Shown here piece after piece: positions 15,838 through 25,109 of a stretch of 64,000 nt of DNA; the stretch's first letter is position 1, and each line of letters starts with the position of its first letter. The DNA comes from an uncultured Pelagibacteraceae bacterium (lineage in GTDB: Bacteria > Pseudomonadota > Alphaproteobacteria > Pelagibacterales > Pelagibacteraceae): positions 1 through 64,000 of the forward strand of contig CACFZE010000002.1 in the NCBI GenBank assembly GCA_902570695.1. The letters are read 5' to 3'. The notes below the pieces were generated by a model that saw only the letters and a list, made by a program, of their open reading frames with translations, searched no databases and had not been told where the DNA came from. The translations under genes and the position numbers were made by a program.

Positions 15838-17520
15838 TTAATTGTAAATTGTTTCTATTTTAGGCATTAATCTTAATAATTCCTTAGTATATTCATGATT
15901 TGGATTTTTAAACAACTCTTCTGTCTCAGACACTTCGCATAGTTTTCCATTCCTTAAAACTCCAATGTCATCACACATTTGTCGTACAACTGGTAGATCA
16001 TGACTTATAAAAAGTATAGTTAAATTAAGTTGTTCTTGTAAATCTTTAAGTAAATTTAGTATTTGAGCCTGAATACTCACATCCAAAGCAGATGTTGGTT
16101 CATCACAAACTAATAATCTTGGTTTTGTTGCTAACGCTCTTGCAATAGAAATTCTTTGTCTTTGTCCTCCCGAAAACTCATGCGGATATCTTTCAGCTGA
16201 AGACTTAGATAACTCCACAGAGTCTAAGAGATCATTTATATATTCATTTAATTCATTAGAGTTAATATTTGCATCATGTAACTTTATAGGTTCAGCAATG
16301 ATATCTTTAACCTTAAGCCTACCATTCAACGAAGAGTATGGATCTTGAAATATCATTTGAATTTGTTTTCTGAATTTAAGTAATTCTTTGTTACTTTTTA
16401 TATTATTAATACATACATCATCGAAATAAATTTCACCTGAGGTGGGTTTAAATAAATTAACAATCATTTTTGCGATTGTAGTCTTTCCACTGCCACTTTC
16501 ACCAACAAGTCCAAAAGATTTTCCTTCTTGTATATTAAATGAAACAGTATCAACTGCTAATACATTATTTTGAGATTTTTCTGTAAAAAAACCTTCATTA
16601 AAAGTTTTAGAAAGATTTTTTATTTGAACTAAATCTTTTTTTGAAATTTCTCTTTTATTCCATCTGTTTAAAATTTTTAAATTAATATTTTCCTGGTTAT
16701 TATTTTCTTTCTCTATAATTTTAAATCTGGATATCTTTTTATTTGTGGGAGGAACAGAACTAACTAAACTTTTTGTATAAGTTTCTTTTGGTTCTGTTAA
16801 TATTTGCTTTGTTGTTCCCAATTCTACCAAATTACCATTTTTCATGACAGCAACTCTATTGGTAGTCTCTGCTATAACTCCCATATCATGTGTAATTAAT
16901 ATAACTGCTAAATTTCTTTCTTTAGTCAGTTTTTTGATAAGTTCTAATATTTGTGATTGTATTGATACATCAAGTGCAGTTGTGGGCTCATCTGCAATTA
17001 ACAACTCTGGTTCACAACACAGAGAAAGAGATATAACTACTCTTTGTCTCATACCTCCTGAAAATTGATGAGGATAATCATTAAATCTTTTTTCAGCATC
17101 TTTTATGCCTACTTCTTTTAAAAGATTTATTGATTTTTCTTTTGCTTCTGAGTTACTGAGGTTTAAATGAGTTTGAATTGTTTCAATAAGTTGTTGTCCA
17201 ATTGTTAAGATAGGATTTAAAGATGTCTGGGGATCTTGAAAAATAAATCCAATTTTTTTTCCTCTTAAACTTAGAATATTTTTTTTATTTTCATGAATAT
17301 TTATGTCACTTAAATAAATTGATCCTTCAGATACTTTCCCTGGTTCGTCAATTAAATCAATTATTGCATTTGCTACGGTACTTTTTCCAGACCCAGATTC
17401 CCCAACTAATCCTACAATTTCTCCTCTTTTTATCTCAATATTAATGTCTTTTGCAGCATGAACCGTCTCTTTTCTCAATTTATAATCCACGCTTAAATTT
17501 TGTATTTTTAAAAAACTCAT
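15838..17520 (-). CDS. oligopeptide/dipeptide-type ABC transporter, fused double ATPase
   Basis: 560 residues holding two complete ABC domains, each equivalent to DppD and DppF. The first Walker A is GESGSGKST at 40-48 with signature FSGGM at 153-157. The second Walker A is GESGSGKTT at 340-348 with signature FSGGQ at 449-453. The linker around 260-300 includes the usual C-terminal extension of the first domain. It powers the permease pair encoded just upstream and overlaps the DppC-like gene by 4 bases. It is a fused form like GsiA/YejF. Substrate class: peptides or similar (SBP_bac_5 system). Confidence 0.92.
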   Translation of the reverse strand: MSFLKIQNLSVDYKLRKETVHAAKDINIEIKRGEIVGLVGESGSGKSTVANAIIDLIDEPGKVSEGSIYLSDINIHENKKNILSLRGKKIGFIFQDPQTSLNPILTIGQQLIETIQTHLNLSNSEAKEKSINLLKEVGIKDAEKRFNDYPHQFSGGMRQRVVISLSLCCEPELLIADEPTTALDVSIQSQILELIKKLTKERNLAVILITHDMGVIAETTNRVAVMKNGNLVELGTTKQILTEPKETYTKSLVSSVPPTNKKISRFKIIEKENNNQENINLKILNRWNKREISKKDLVQIKNLSKTFNEGFFTEKSQNNVLAVDTVSFNIQEGKSFGLVGESGSGKTTIAKMIVNLFKPTSGEIYFDDVCINNIKSNKELLKFRKQIQMIFQDPYSSLNGRLKVKDIIAEPIKLHDANINSNELNEYINDLLDSVELSKSSAERYPHEFSGGQRQRISIARALATKPRLLVCDEPTSALDVSIQAQILNLLKDLQEQLNLTILFISHDLPVVRQMCDDIGVLRNGKLCEVSETEELFKNPNHEYTKELLRLMPKIETIYN

Positions 17521-18446
17521 TTTTTTAATTTAGGATTAAGTGTGTCTCTCATCCAATCTCCTAATAGATTAATGGAAAAAGCTAGAACAACTAAGAATAT
17601 TGCTGGAAAAAAGGTAATCCACCATTCACCGGAAAATAAAAAATCATTTCCAAGTCTAATTAAAGTTCCTAAAGAAGGAGTAGTTGGAGGAACACCAACA
17701 CCCAGAAAACTCAATGTGGCTTCCGCAATGATTGCTAATGCAAGACCTATAGTCCCTATAACAAGTACGGGTCTCATAATGTTTGGAAGAATATGTTTAA
17801 ACATTACTATAAAATTAGAAACACCAATAATTGTTGAAGCTGAAACATAATCTTTATTTTTTTCAACTAAAGTTGCTGCTCTTGATACTCTTGCAAACTG
17901 TGGCCACTCTGAAATACCAATTGCAAAAATTAAAACATATATTGCCATTTCGTCGTGAAGTTCACGAGAAATTATACCTCGCGCAATACCATCAACAAGG
18001 AGCGCCATCAAAATACTTGGAACTGTTAACTGAACATCTGTTAATCTCATAACAATCATTTCATACTTGCCACCAAAAAAACCAGCTGTAAGACCTAATC
18101 CAACTCCTAAAATTAAACTAAATAAAATTGCTGAGAAACCAACTATTAAAGATATTCTAGATCCATAAAGAATAGTAGATAACATATCTCTTCCTTGTCC
18201 ATCAGTACCAAGTAAAAATTCTACTTTTCCTTCGCTAGTCCAAGATGGTGGGGTGAATGCGTCCATTAAAGATAAAGATGATGGATCGAATGGATTATAA
18301 GGTGTGATAAATTCTACAAAAAATGAACAGAAAAATATTATTACTAATAAAATAGATGAAACTATTGCTGTAGGAGATTTTATAAAACTAAAATAAATTT
18401 CACTATCTTTTATTTTGTCCCAAGTTGTTAAAGCTTTATTATCCAC
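17517..18446 (-). CDS. Dpp-type ABC transporter permease (DppC-like)
   Basis: 309 residues with an N-terminal extra segment, six membrane segments in total, and the EAA-type cytoplasmic loop around residues 180-215 (ISEWPQFARVSRAATL). The periplasmic stretch FLLGTDGQGRDMLSTILYGSR is the DppC signature. It overlaps the DppB-like gene by 8 bases and the ATPase gene by 4, a tightly coupled operon. Confidence 0.9.
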   Translation of the reverse strand: MDNKALTTWDKIKDSEIYFSFIKSPTAIVSSILLVIIFFCSFFVEFITPYNPFDPSSLSLMDAFTPPSWTSEGKVEFLLGTDGQGRDMLSTILYGSRISLIVGFSAILFSLILGVGLGLTAGFFGGKYEMIVMRLTDVQLTVPSILMALLVDGIARGIISRELHDEMAIYVLIFAIGISEWPQFARVSRAATLVEKNKDYVSASTIIGVSNFIVMFKHILPNIMRPVLVIGTIGLALAIIAEATLSFLGVGVPPTTPSLGTLIRLGNDFLFSGEWWITFFPAIFLVVLAFSINLLGDWMRDTLNPKLKK

Positions 18447-19422
18447 TAGCTGTGTCTCCTTTAACTCTAATTCTTGGATCTATAAAGTAATACAAGATAT
18501 CGACTATAAAATTTATCATTACAAAAACGAATGCTATAAATACTAAATATGCTGACATAATTGGAATATCTACAAACTGAACAGCTTGAATGAAAAGAAA
18601 TCCCATCCCTGGCCATTGAAATACTGTTTCCGTAATAATTGAAAATGCAATTAATGTTCCAATATTTATACCAGCAATAGTTATTACTGGAATTAGTCCA
18701 TTTTTAAGTGCGTGCTTATAATTAATGCTTTTTTCATTAATGCCTCTGGCTCTTGCAAACTTTATGTAATCAGTCTGAAGTATTTCCATCATTTCAGCTC
18801 TGACGAGTCTTATTATATAGGTCATTTGAAAAAGACTTAAAGTAACTGATGGCAATATAATTGCTTTTAAACCTGATATGGTTAAAAAGCCTGTTGACCA
18901 AAATCCTAGATCTACCACCTCACCTCTTCCAAACGATGGTAGAACGCCCAATATAACTGCAAAAAGATAAATAAATAAAATACCAATTACAAAAGTTGGA
19001 AGAGAAACACCTAATAAAGAAACTGCTAAGATAAAATCACTCAAAAAACCTTTTCTTTTTATGCCTGTATATACTCCCAATAAAGTACCTGAAACCAATG
19101 CAATTAAAGCAGATATTAAAACCAATTCAATTGTTGCCGGTAATCTTTCAATGATTAATTCTGATACAGGTCTTCTTAATTGATAAGATATTCCAAATTC
19201 TCCTTTTGAGGCATTAATTATAAACCTAGCAAATTGTACATGAATTGGGTCCATTAAACCCAAAGTTTCTCTTAACTCAGCTCTTTCTTCATCTGATGTT
19301 TCCTCACCTACCATGTTATTTATTGGGTCTCCTACAAAATTAAAAAGAGAGAATGATACAAAAGCTACGACAAGCATAACCATTGCAGATTGAAACAATC
19401 GTTTGAAAAAATACTTTATCAA
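18439..19422 (-). CDS. Dpp-type ABC transporter permease (DppB-like)
   Basis: 327 residues with six membrane segments and the DppB N terminus IKYFFKRLFQSAMVM. The start is TTG at 19422; the next ATG (residue 14) would cut into the first membrane segment. The EAA-loop region reads VRAEMMEILQTDYIKFARARG, and the C terminus DPRIRVKG is typical. It pairs with the DppC-like subunit. A hairpin separates it from the binding-protein gene upstream. Confidence 0.88.
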   Translation of the reverse strand: MIKYFFKRLFQSAMVMLVVAFVSFSLFNFVGDPINNMVGEETSDEERAELRETLGLMDPIHVQFARFIINASKGEFGISYQLRRPVSELIIERLPATIELVLISALIALVSGTLLGVYTGIKRKGFLSDFILAVSLLGVSLPTFVIGILFIYLFAVILGVLPSFGRGEVVDLGFWSTGFLTISGLKAIILPSVTLSLFQMTYIIRLVRAEMMEILQTDYIKFARARGINEKSINYKHALKNGLIPVITIAGINIGTLIAFSIITETVFQWPGMGFLFIQAVQFVDIPIMSAYLVFIAFVFVMINFIVDILYYFIDPRIRVKGDTASG

Positions 19423-19444
19423 TTTATGAAATTTTATTTTTATG

Positions 19445-19470
19445 CAAGCCCTTTAATTAAAAAGGGCTTG
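19445..19470 (-). other. intergenic hairpin after the Dpp-type binding-protein gene
   Basis: A perfect 10-bp stem (CAAGCCCTTT 19445-19454 / AAAGGGCTTG 19461-19470) with a 6-base loop lies in the 59-base gap between the binding-protein stop and the DppB start. On the transcribed strand it is followed by an A-rich, not a T-rich, stretch. It is therefore more likely a 3'-end stabilising stem or processing site than an intrinsic terminator. Confidence 0.65.
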
Positions 19471-19481
19471 TAATAAATTAT

Positions 19482-21044
19482 TTAGTCAAAGCTCGCAAAA
19501 CGGAATAACGGTTCGTTATTCGGTCTTATCGGAACATTGACATCTTTTTTTGCAGCCCAAGATATAACTTGGTGATGTAAAGGAAGATAAGAAATATCAT
19601 CTTTTACTATTTTCCAAGCTTTAGCTATCGCAGCATTTCTCTTATCTAGGTTAACCTCACCTTCCATAACTCTTATCGCGGCATCTACATCAGAGTTACT
19701 AAAGTTAACTCTATTCCAGCTTGCTCCACTTTCATATAGGTAATGGAAAACATAATGACTATCTAAAGTCGGAACTCCCCAACCCAACATATAAAAGTCA
19801 CCTTGATTATCTTTTAGTTCTTTAAAGTGCTTACTTTTTGTTTGGGCAAATAGATTTACTTTAACACCGATTTTACCTAACATACCAACAACAGCTGTAC
19901 ATATAGCTTCATCATTTACATACCTGTCATTTGGACATCTAAGCTCAACTTCAAATCCATTTGGATATCCAGCATCAGCTAAAAGTTTTTTTGCAGCAGC
20001 TACATCATAAGGAAGTCTCTTATCAAGTTCTTCTGTGTATCCATTAACACCTGGAAAAGTAATTATTCCAGCAGGTTCGCTTAAACCTCTCATTACTTTT
20101 TTCTTAATAGCCTCAATATCTATAGCTTGATAAAGAGCTTGTCTAACTGCTTTCTTTTTAAATGGGTTATCACCTGTATTACCTGTTCTAAGTTTATCTG
20201 CTCCCTGATCCATTCCTAGGAATATAGTTCTCATTTGAGCAGTGCTTTCAACTTTGTGAGCAGGTGAATTTTTAATTCTAGCCAAATCCTGCACAGGTGC
20301 ATCAGTAACAACATCAATTTCACCAGATAAAAGAGCTGCAACTCTAGTAGCTGCATTTTTTATAGGTAGTAGATGAATTTCTGTTACTTTATTATCTTTC
20401 ATTGTTCCCCACCATTTTTTATTACGTTTGAAAACTGTTTTAGTGTTTGGTTCTCTTAATGTAATTTTAAATGGTCCAGTTCCCATAGCATTTGTGGCTG
20501 AAAATGTTTCTTGTCCAGCATCCCAGTTCTGCGCCATAACTGCAAAATTCTTTTCACTCCATTTTTTTGACATTATAAAAATGTTTGAAAGTTGGTTTAA
20601 AAGAATTGGATTTGGTTTACTTGTTGTAATTTCTACCGTGTAGTCATTAACTGCTTTTACACCTGATACTGTACTAATATATTCTTTAAAATCAGATGTT
20701 CTTTGTTTTGCTCTTAAAATACTAAATACAACGTCTTCAGATGTAAATGGAGTTCCATCAGAAAATTTAACATCTTCTCTTAATTTAAAGATCCAAGTAT
20801 TAGGACCTTGAGTTCTCCACTCTGTTGCTAGCTGAGGTCCAATTTTCATATCTAATCCTCTGGTAACTAGAGCTTCGTATACTTGTCTAGATACTTGAGT
20901 GGTAGGACCTTCGTTTTGAGCATGAGGATCAAGTGTTAAACTATCACCCTGCATTGACCATTTAATAGTTTTTGCAAACGCTTGTGTTGGAACAAAAGCT
21001 AGAAAAAAAGCCAATAAAATTTTTATAAAATACCCATACTTCAT
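19482..21044 (-). CDS. ABC transporter substrate-binding protein (SBP_bac_5 family)
   Basis: 520 residues, a periplasmic binding protein of the dipeptide/oligopeptide/nickel class. The signal peptide is predicted to be cleaved after Ala24 (AFA/KT). Family blocks are visible: LDPHAQNEGPT at the mature N terminus, PQLATEWRTQGPNTWIFKLR near 68-87 and VRQALYQAIDIEAI near 300. AGGAGAGAG precedes the ATG. It leads the transport operon and is followed by a hairpin. There is no lipobox. The ligand is probably a peptide or peptide-like compound, but family members also bind opines and glutathione. Confidence 0.9.
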   Translation of the reverse strand: MKYGYFIKILLAFFLAFVPTQAFAKTIKWSMQGDSLTLDPHAQNEGPTTQVSRQVYEALVTRGLDMKIGPQLATEWRTQGPNTWIFKLREDVKFSDGTPFTSEDVVFSILRAKQRTSDFKEYISTVSGVKAVNDYTVEITTSKPNPILLNQLSNIFIMSKKWSEKNFAVMAQNWDAGQETFSATNAMGTGPFKITLREPNTKTVFKRNKKWWGTMKDNKVTEIHLLPIKNAATRVAALLSGEIDVVTDAPVQDLARIKNSPAHKVESTAQMRTIFLGMDQGADKLRTGNTGDNPFKKKAVRQALYQAIDIEAIKKKVMRGLSEPAGIITFPGVNGYTEELDKRLPYDVAAAKKLLADAGYPNGFEVELRCPNDRYVNDEAICTAVVGMLGKIGVKVNLFAQTKSKHFKELKDNQGDFYMLGWGVPTLDSHYVFHYLYESGASWNRVNFSNSDVDAAIRVMEGEVNLDKRNAAIAKAWKIVKDDISYLPLHHQVISWAAKKDVNVPIRPNNEPLFRFASFD

Positions 21045-21105
21045 TTCTCTCTCCTATATTATTAAAATAAAAATCTAACTTATTAATTATGTAAACTAAA
21101 GTGAT

Positions 21106-21831
21106 TTAATTCACTATTTTTTTGAAGTTTTCGTAAAGAATTTTAGAATATTTGTTCATAGATTGAATGTTGTCTTTCGCATCACTATCAAATTTATCAA
21201 GAGCTCCTTGTCCTAACTGACTCTCTAAAGCAGACTTATATTCAGGCACACATCCCCATTCTCCTACAGTGGTATCTTTTATCTCTATATGAAATTGAAT
21301 ACCGTAAGCATGTTTTTTGTATTTAAAAATTTGGTATTTCGTTTCAGGAGATGACGCTAAAAGAGTTATATCATTATTATTTTCTAGATTTTGAACTTCA
21401 TATGAATGCCATTGGAGTGATTTAATAATATCAGGATATTCTTTAAATAATAAATCGTCCTTTTTACTATTTAAAAAATTAATGTCTAAAATACCTATCT
21501 CTGGATTTTTTGATTTAACTACTTTACCTCCAACTACCTCTCCTAATAATTGACAACCTAAACAAAAACCTAAATATGGTTTATTTAAGTCTACTACAAA
21601 TTCTTTGATTTTTTTTTTCTCTTCTATTAACCAAGGGTAATCTTTTTCCATCCAAGTATCCATTGGTCCGCCCATACAAAACATTGCATCAAATCCAGTT
21701 AAATCATCAGGTATTTTTTCTCCTTCGTCAAGTTCTACAGTTTTAATATGAACTTTATCCTTTAACATTAAATCTTTAATATAACCTGGATCCTCAATTT
21801 TAATGTGTTGAAGAACAATTATATTTTTCAT
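21106..21831 (-). CDS. class I glutamine amidotransferase (GATase1) domain protein
   Basis: 241 residues. The nucleophile is Cys90 in GFCLGCQ. The other triad residues are His181 and Glu183 in QFHIEIK. It is a stand-alone amidotransferase similar to GMP-synthase-like or gamma-glutamyl hydrolases such as PuuD relatives; no synthetase domain is attached. It overlaps the HisN-like phosphatase gene upstream by 4 bases. The acceptor substrate is not identifiable. Confidence 0.85.
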   Translation of the reverse strand: MKNIIVLQHIKIEDPGYIKDLMLKDKVHIKTVELDEGEKIPDDLTGFDAMFCMGGPMDTWMEKDYPWLIEEKKKIKEFVVDLNKPYLGFCLGCQLLGEVVGGKVVKSKNPEIGILDINFLNSKKDDLLFKEYPDIIKSLQWHSYEVQNLENNNDITLLASSPETKYQIFKYKKHAYGIQFHIEIKDTTVGEWGCVPEYKSALESQLGQGALDKFDSDAKDNIQSMNKYSKILYENFKKIVN

Positions 21832-22631
21832 GTAGCTGGCTTGAGTAATTTTAAAATTTTTTTATGATTTGATAAATTATTTGAAACAATTATGTTTCCA
21901 CCTAATGAAGCATCTTTATTATCCCATGTAGTAATTATTCCACCTGATGCTTTAATAATTGGTATTATCGGATGTATATCCCAAATTTTGTTTGCACATT
22001 GAGCTACTATATCTAGTCTTCCCTCTGCTAATTGGCAATATGTTAGTGCATCGAAACATGGAAACTGCATTCTATTGATAAATTTCATTATTTTTTTTTG
22101 TTTTTTAAAAGATAAAGTTCCGTGAAAAGCAGCAGCTACTTTCAAATAATCAAATTTTATTTTTTTGTTTACTTTTAATTTTCTTTTTTTTCCATTTTCA
22201 AACACAAAAGCAGATTTATCATCTTGATTTAAATAGTATCTTTTCATTCTTGGAAAATTTGCTAAACCAACTATAGGGGCGTCGTTATAATTTAGAGATA
22301 TTAAATTGCTCCATGTAGGATTTCCAGCGACAAATGATCTTGTCCCATCAATTGGGTCAATTATCCATGAAAATAGACTTTTTGTTTTTTTTGCTCCAAA
22401 CTCTTCACCGATAATTTGATGATCTGGGAACTTATCATTAATCTTTTTTCTTATAAATTTTTCAAAAGCTTTATCAGCACTTGTAACGGGATCATAACCT
22501 TTACCTTTTAACTTGTTATTAATTATAAAAGTTTTGTTAAGTTTAGTGTAATAAAAATTAGTTAAATCCTTAGCAAGCTTATTCAAAAAGGTGTTATAAA
22601 TCTTGAAATCTTTTGTTTTTTTGAAGGTCAT
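21828..22631 (-). CDS. inositol monophosphatase family, HisN-like phosphatase
   Basis: 267 residues with the magnesium site residues of the family: Glu76-Glu77 (GEE), DPIDGT at 92-97 (Asp92, Asp95) and a third aspartate in WDIHP near residue 219. The DPIDGTRSFVAGNPTWSNL segment is close to histidinol-phosphate phosphatases of the HisN type. It may therefore supply the histidinol-phosphatase step rather than act on inositol phosphates, although an inositol gene region lies further along. It starts a two-gene unit with the amidotransferase. Confidence 0.82.
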   Translation of the reverse strand: MTFKKTKDFKIYNTFLNKLAKDLTNFYYTKLNKTFIINNKLKGKGYDPVTSADKAFEKFIRKKINDKFPDHQIIGEEFGAKKTKSLFSWIIDPIDGTRSFVAGNPTWSNLISLNYNDAPIVGLANFPRMKRYYLNQDDKSAFVFENGKKRKLKVNKKIKFDYLKVAAAFHGTLSFKKQKKIMKFINRMQFPCFDALTYCQLAEGRLDIVAQCANKIWDIHPIIPIIKASGGIITTWDNKDASLGGNIIVSNNLSNHKKILKLLKPAT

Positions 22632-22718
22632 TTATCTGATGAGTAATAGTTAAAATATACAACTAGTTCAAATAAAATATCTTGAAAATTTTACAATTTG
22701 ATAGAAGAATCCAGATAG

Positions 22719-23822
22719 ATGAAAATAGAAATCGTTTCTAAAAAAGTATTTATAAATAGTGGAAATAATAAAGAAGAAATACATCCATTTTGGCTTAGAG
22801 AAAGAATAAATAACGAAGATGCTCTGGATAAAGGAAATCAACAAAGATTATTTGATCCAAATTCTATAAATACTAACATTGATATAGAAAAAATTGAGAA
22901 TGAAGATGGATTACTTAATTTATTTTTCAATGATGGAACCAATTATAAAATAAAAGAAGATCAAATATTAAATGAGTATAAATCACAAAATCTTGATCCT
23001 ATTTCAATTGATAAAATTAAATGGGATTCAAATTTTAATAATTTTCAAAAATTTAAATTTGAAAATGATATTTTTGAAAAAAAAATCATGTATGATTTAT
23101 TAGTATCATTCTATAAATATGGCTTTGTAGTTTTAACTAATGTTACAACTGAAGATAATTTTATTATTAAATTTGCAAATTCAATTGGCAGTGTCAGAAG
23201 AACTAATTTTGGGGAATTTTTTAATGTAAGATCTGTGCCTAATCCAAATGATTTGGCTTATACATCATTAGCATTATCTCCACATACAGATAATCCGTAT
23301 AGAAAACCAGTTCCTTGTGTTCAATTATTGCATTGTATTACAAATAATGTGAGTGGAGGAAATTCTACCTTGGTTGATGGTTACACAGTAAGTGAAAAAA
23401 TCAAAGAGGATTATCCAGAATATTATGAAATTTTATCTTCAGTTAAAGTAAAATTTAAATTTATAGACAATACAGTTGTTCTAGAAGATATGTCTGAGTT
23501 AATTAAATTGGATGAAAAAAATAATTTTAAACAAGTTAGATTTAGTCCAAGATTAGATTATGCTCCGATATTAGAAAAATCAAAATTGGATTTATTCTAT
23601 AAAGCTAGAAATAAAATTTCTGAATTATATAACTCTGATAAATATAAAGTTGAATTTAAATTAGAAACTGGAGATTTATTAATGATGGACAATCATAGAT
23701 TACTTCATGGAAGAACAAAGTATGATGTTAACGAAGGTGATAGATATTTACAAGGATGCTACATTGATTTCGACAGTACAGAAGGTAAACTTAGACATTT
23801 AAAAAGAAAATTTAATCTTTAA
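22719..23822 (+). CDS. TauD/BBOX-like 2-oxoglutarate dioxygenase lacking the N-terminal zinc site
   Basis: 367 residues of the gamma-butyrobetaine/trimethyllysine hydroxylase group of Fe(II)/2-oxoglutarate oxygenases. The iron ligands are His189 and Asp191 (SPHTDNP) and His330 in LLHGRTKY, with Arg332 expected to hold 2-oxoglutarate. The N-terminal domain begins like butyrobetaine hydroxylases (HPFWLRER, residues 22-29), but the first 100 residues contain no cysteine, so the usual zinc site is absent. The substrate may be a quaternary amine or another small acid. It is a single-gene unit whose end overlaps the convergent azoreductase gene by 11 bases. Confidence 0.82.
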   Translation: MKIEIVSKKVFINSGNNKEEIHPFWLRERINNEDALDKGNQQRLFDPNSINTNIDIEKIENEDGLLNLFFNDGTNYKIKEDQILNEYKSQNLDPISIDKIKWDSNFNNFQKFKFENDIFEKKIMYDLLVSFYKYGFVVLTNVTTEDNFIIKFANSIGSVRRTNFGEFFNVRSVPNPNDLAYTSLALSPHTDNPYRKPVPCVQLLHCITNNVSGGNSTLVDGYTVSEKIKEDYPEYYEILSSVKVKFKFIDNTVVLEDMSELIKLDEKNNFKQVRFSPRLDYAPILEKSKLDLFYKARNKISELYNSDKYKVEFKLETGDLLMMDNHRLLHGRTKYDVNEGDRYLQGCYIDFDSTEGKLRHLKRKFNL

Positions 23823-24399
23823 ATAATTCTTTTATTTTTTCTTCAGCGTTTTTTATCGACTTTTCATAATCTAAAGCCATTTGATCTGCTGCAACTATAT
23901 CGATTTTTTTAATACCAAAAAAATTTAACATATGTATCAACCACGGAGTTAAAAAGTCTTCTTCACCTTGTATTTTTGTTCCGCCAGAAGTAATTACTAA
24001 ATATACCTGCTTATCTTCTAATAAACCTTTTCTTCTTCCGTCATCCCCATATTTAAATGTCAATTTTACTCTGGCTGCAAGATCAGCCCAAGCTTTAAGG
24101 GTTGCTGGTGGGCCAAAATTATAAATTGGCACTGATATAATAATTACATCACATTCTTTTAACTCAGATACTAACTTATCAGATAATTCAAACATTTTTT
24201 TATGTTCATCTGTTTGCTCATTCTCTGGAATTTTCATTCCAGACTCAGTTAAGCCAGATATAAAAAGCATTTCGTCATCTAGGTCTCTATAAATGACCTC
24301 ATCATTATCTTTTTTAACTTTATCAAGTATTTTTTTTGCAAGCATCCTTGAGGTAGAACCTTCTTTTCTAGCACTGCAATCGATTTGATATATTTTCAT
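23812..24399 (-). CDS. FMN-dependent NADH-azoreductase/quinone reductase-like flavoprotein
   Basis: 195 residues with the flavodoxin-like fold of AzoR-type reductases: SARKEGSTSRMLA at the N terminus binds the FMN phosphate, VPIYNFGPPATLKAWAD (near 100-116) is the flavin loop, and TSGGT near 147 completes the site. It catalyses two-electron reduction of quinones or azo compounds by NAD(P)H, in the cytoplasm. It lies 2 bases after the CcdA-like gene on the same strand, so it is last in a three-gene unit with ppc and ccdA. Confidence 0.85.
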   Translation of the reverse strand: MKIYQIDCSARKEGSTSRMLAKKILDKVKKDNDEVIYRDLDDEMLFISGLTESGMKIPENEQTDEHKKMFELSDKLVSELKECDVIIISVPIYNFGPPATLKAWADLAARVKLTFKYGDDGRRKGLLEDKQVYLVITSGGTKIQGEEDFLTPWLIHMLNFFGIKKIDIVAADQMALDYEKSIKNAEEKIKELFKD

Positions 24400-24401
24400 T
24401 T

Positions 24402-25109
24402 TTATCCAAGTTTTTGAAGTATAGGAAAATACTTTAATATGTAAAATCCTAAAGCTTGCAACTGGTTTGTAATCATTAATATTCCTGTTATCAATAATAA
24501 TCCTCCACCAACTCTTGAAATAGTTATCATTTTTGATTTTAGATTTTTTGTAACAGCCATAAAACGTTGAATCAAATAACCTGATGCAATAAAAGGCAGT
24601 GCTAAACCAAGTGAATAGAACACAAGTAACAATATACCTCGGTTCAAACTTTGCTCAGTTGAAGCTAGAGCTAATATTGATCCTAAAATAGGTCCAATAC
24701 ATGGAGTCCATCCAAATCCAAATGCCATACCAACTAATATTGAGCTAAAATTTCCTGATTTAATCTCAGTATTAATTCTTTTTTCATAATTTAAAAACTT
24801 AATATTAATTAATCCCATAATATGAAGGGAGAAAATAATTATAATACTTCCTGCAATAATTCTTAGTTCAAAAGAGTTACTTAAAATTAAAGAACCTAAA
24901 AAAGTTGCGGTAGCTCCAAAGCTTATAAAAACAATTGAAAAACCAAAAGTAAATAAAACTATAGGGAATATATTAATCGTTTTTTTTTCTAATAATTCAT
25001 TTAAAGAGCTTCCAGAAATATAAGATATATATCCAGGTATTAATGGAAGTACACATGGAGACAAAAAGCTTATCAATCCAGCTCCAAATGCAACAAATAA
25101 TTCTATCAT
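24402..25109 (-). CDS. ccdA: cytochrome c biogenesis protein CcdA
   Basis: 235 residues, about six membrane segments. The two redox cysteines are in place: Cys19 in SPCVLPLIPGY and Cys137 in GWTPCIGP. It carries reducing equivalents from cytoplasmic thioredoxin across the inner membrane for haem attachment to cytochromes c and other periplasmic thiols. Its start lies immediately after the ppc stop codon, with no gap. Confidence 0.92.
   Translation of the reverse strand: MIELFVAFGAGLISFLSPCVLPLIPGYISYISGSSLNELLEKKTINIFPIVLFTFGFSIVFISFGATATFLGSLILSNSFELRIIAGSIIIIFSLHIMGLINIKFLNYEKRINTEIKSGNFSSILVGMAFGFGWTPCIGPILGSILALASTEQSLNRGILLLVFYSLGLALPFIASGYLIQRFMAVTKNLKSKMITISRVGGGLLLITGILMITNQLQALGFYILKYFPILQKLG

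Noticed and set aside
16844-17068. Opposite-strand open frames inside the ABC ATPase, PEP carboxylase, cysteine synthase and glutamine synthetase genes
   Set aside because: They lie antisense or out of frame inside strongly supported genes, have no family resemblance and no ribosome sites.
21100-21115. AGTGA...TCACT stem between the amidotransferase and Dpp binding-protein genes as a terminator
   Set aside because: The stem is only 5 bp and is not followed by a T-run on the relevant strand; too weak to list as a feature.
21828-22631. Inositol-phosphate role for the monophosphatase-family gene
   Set aside because: The DPIDGTRSF...PTW block is closer to histidinol-phosphatase HisN, and the gene is 15 kb from the iol genes, so I did not tie it to inositol use.
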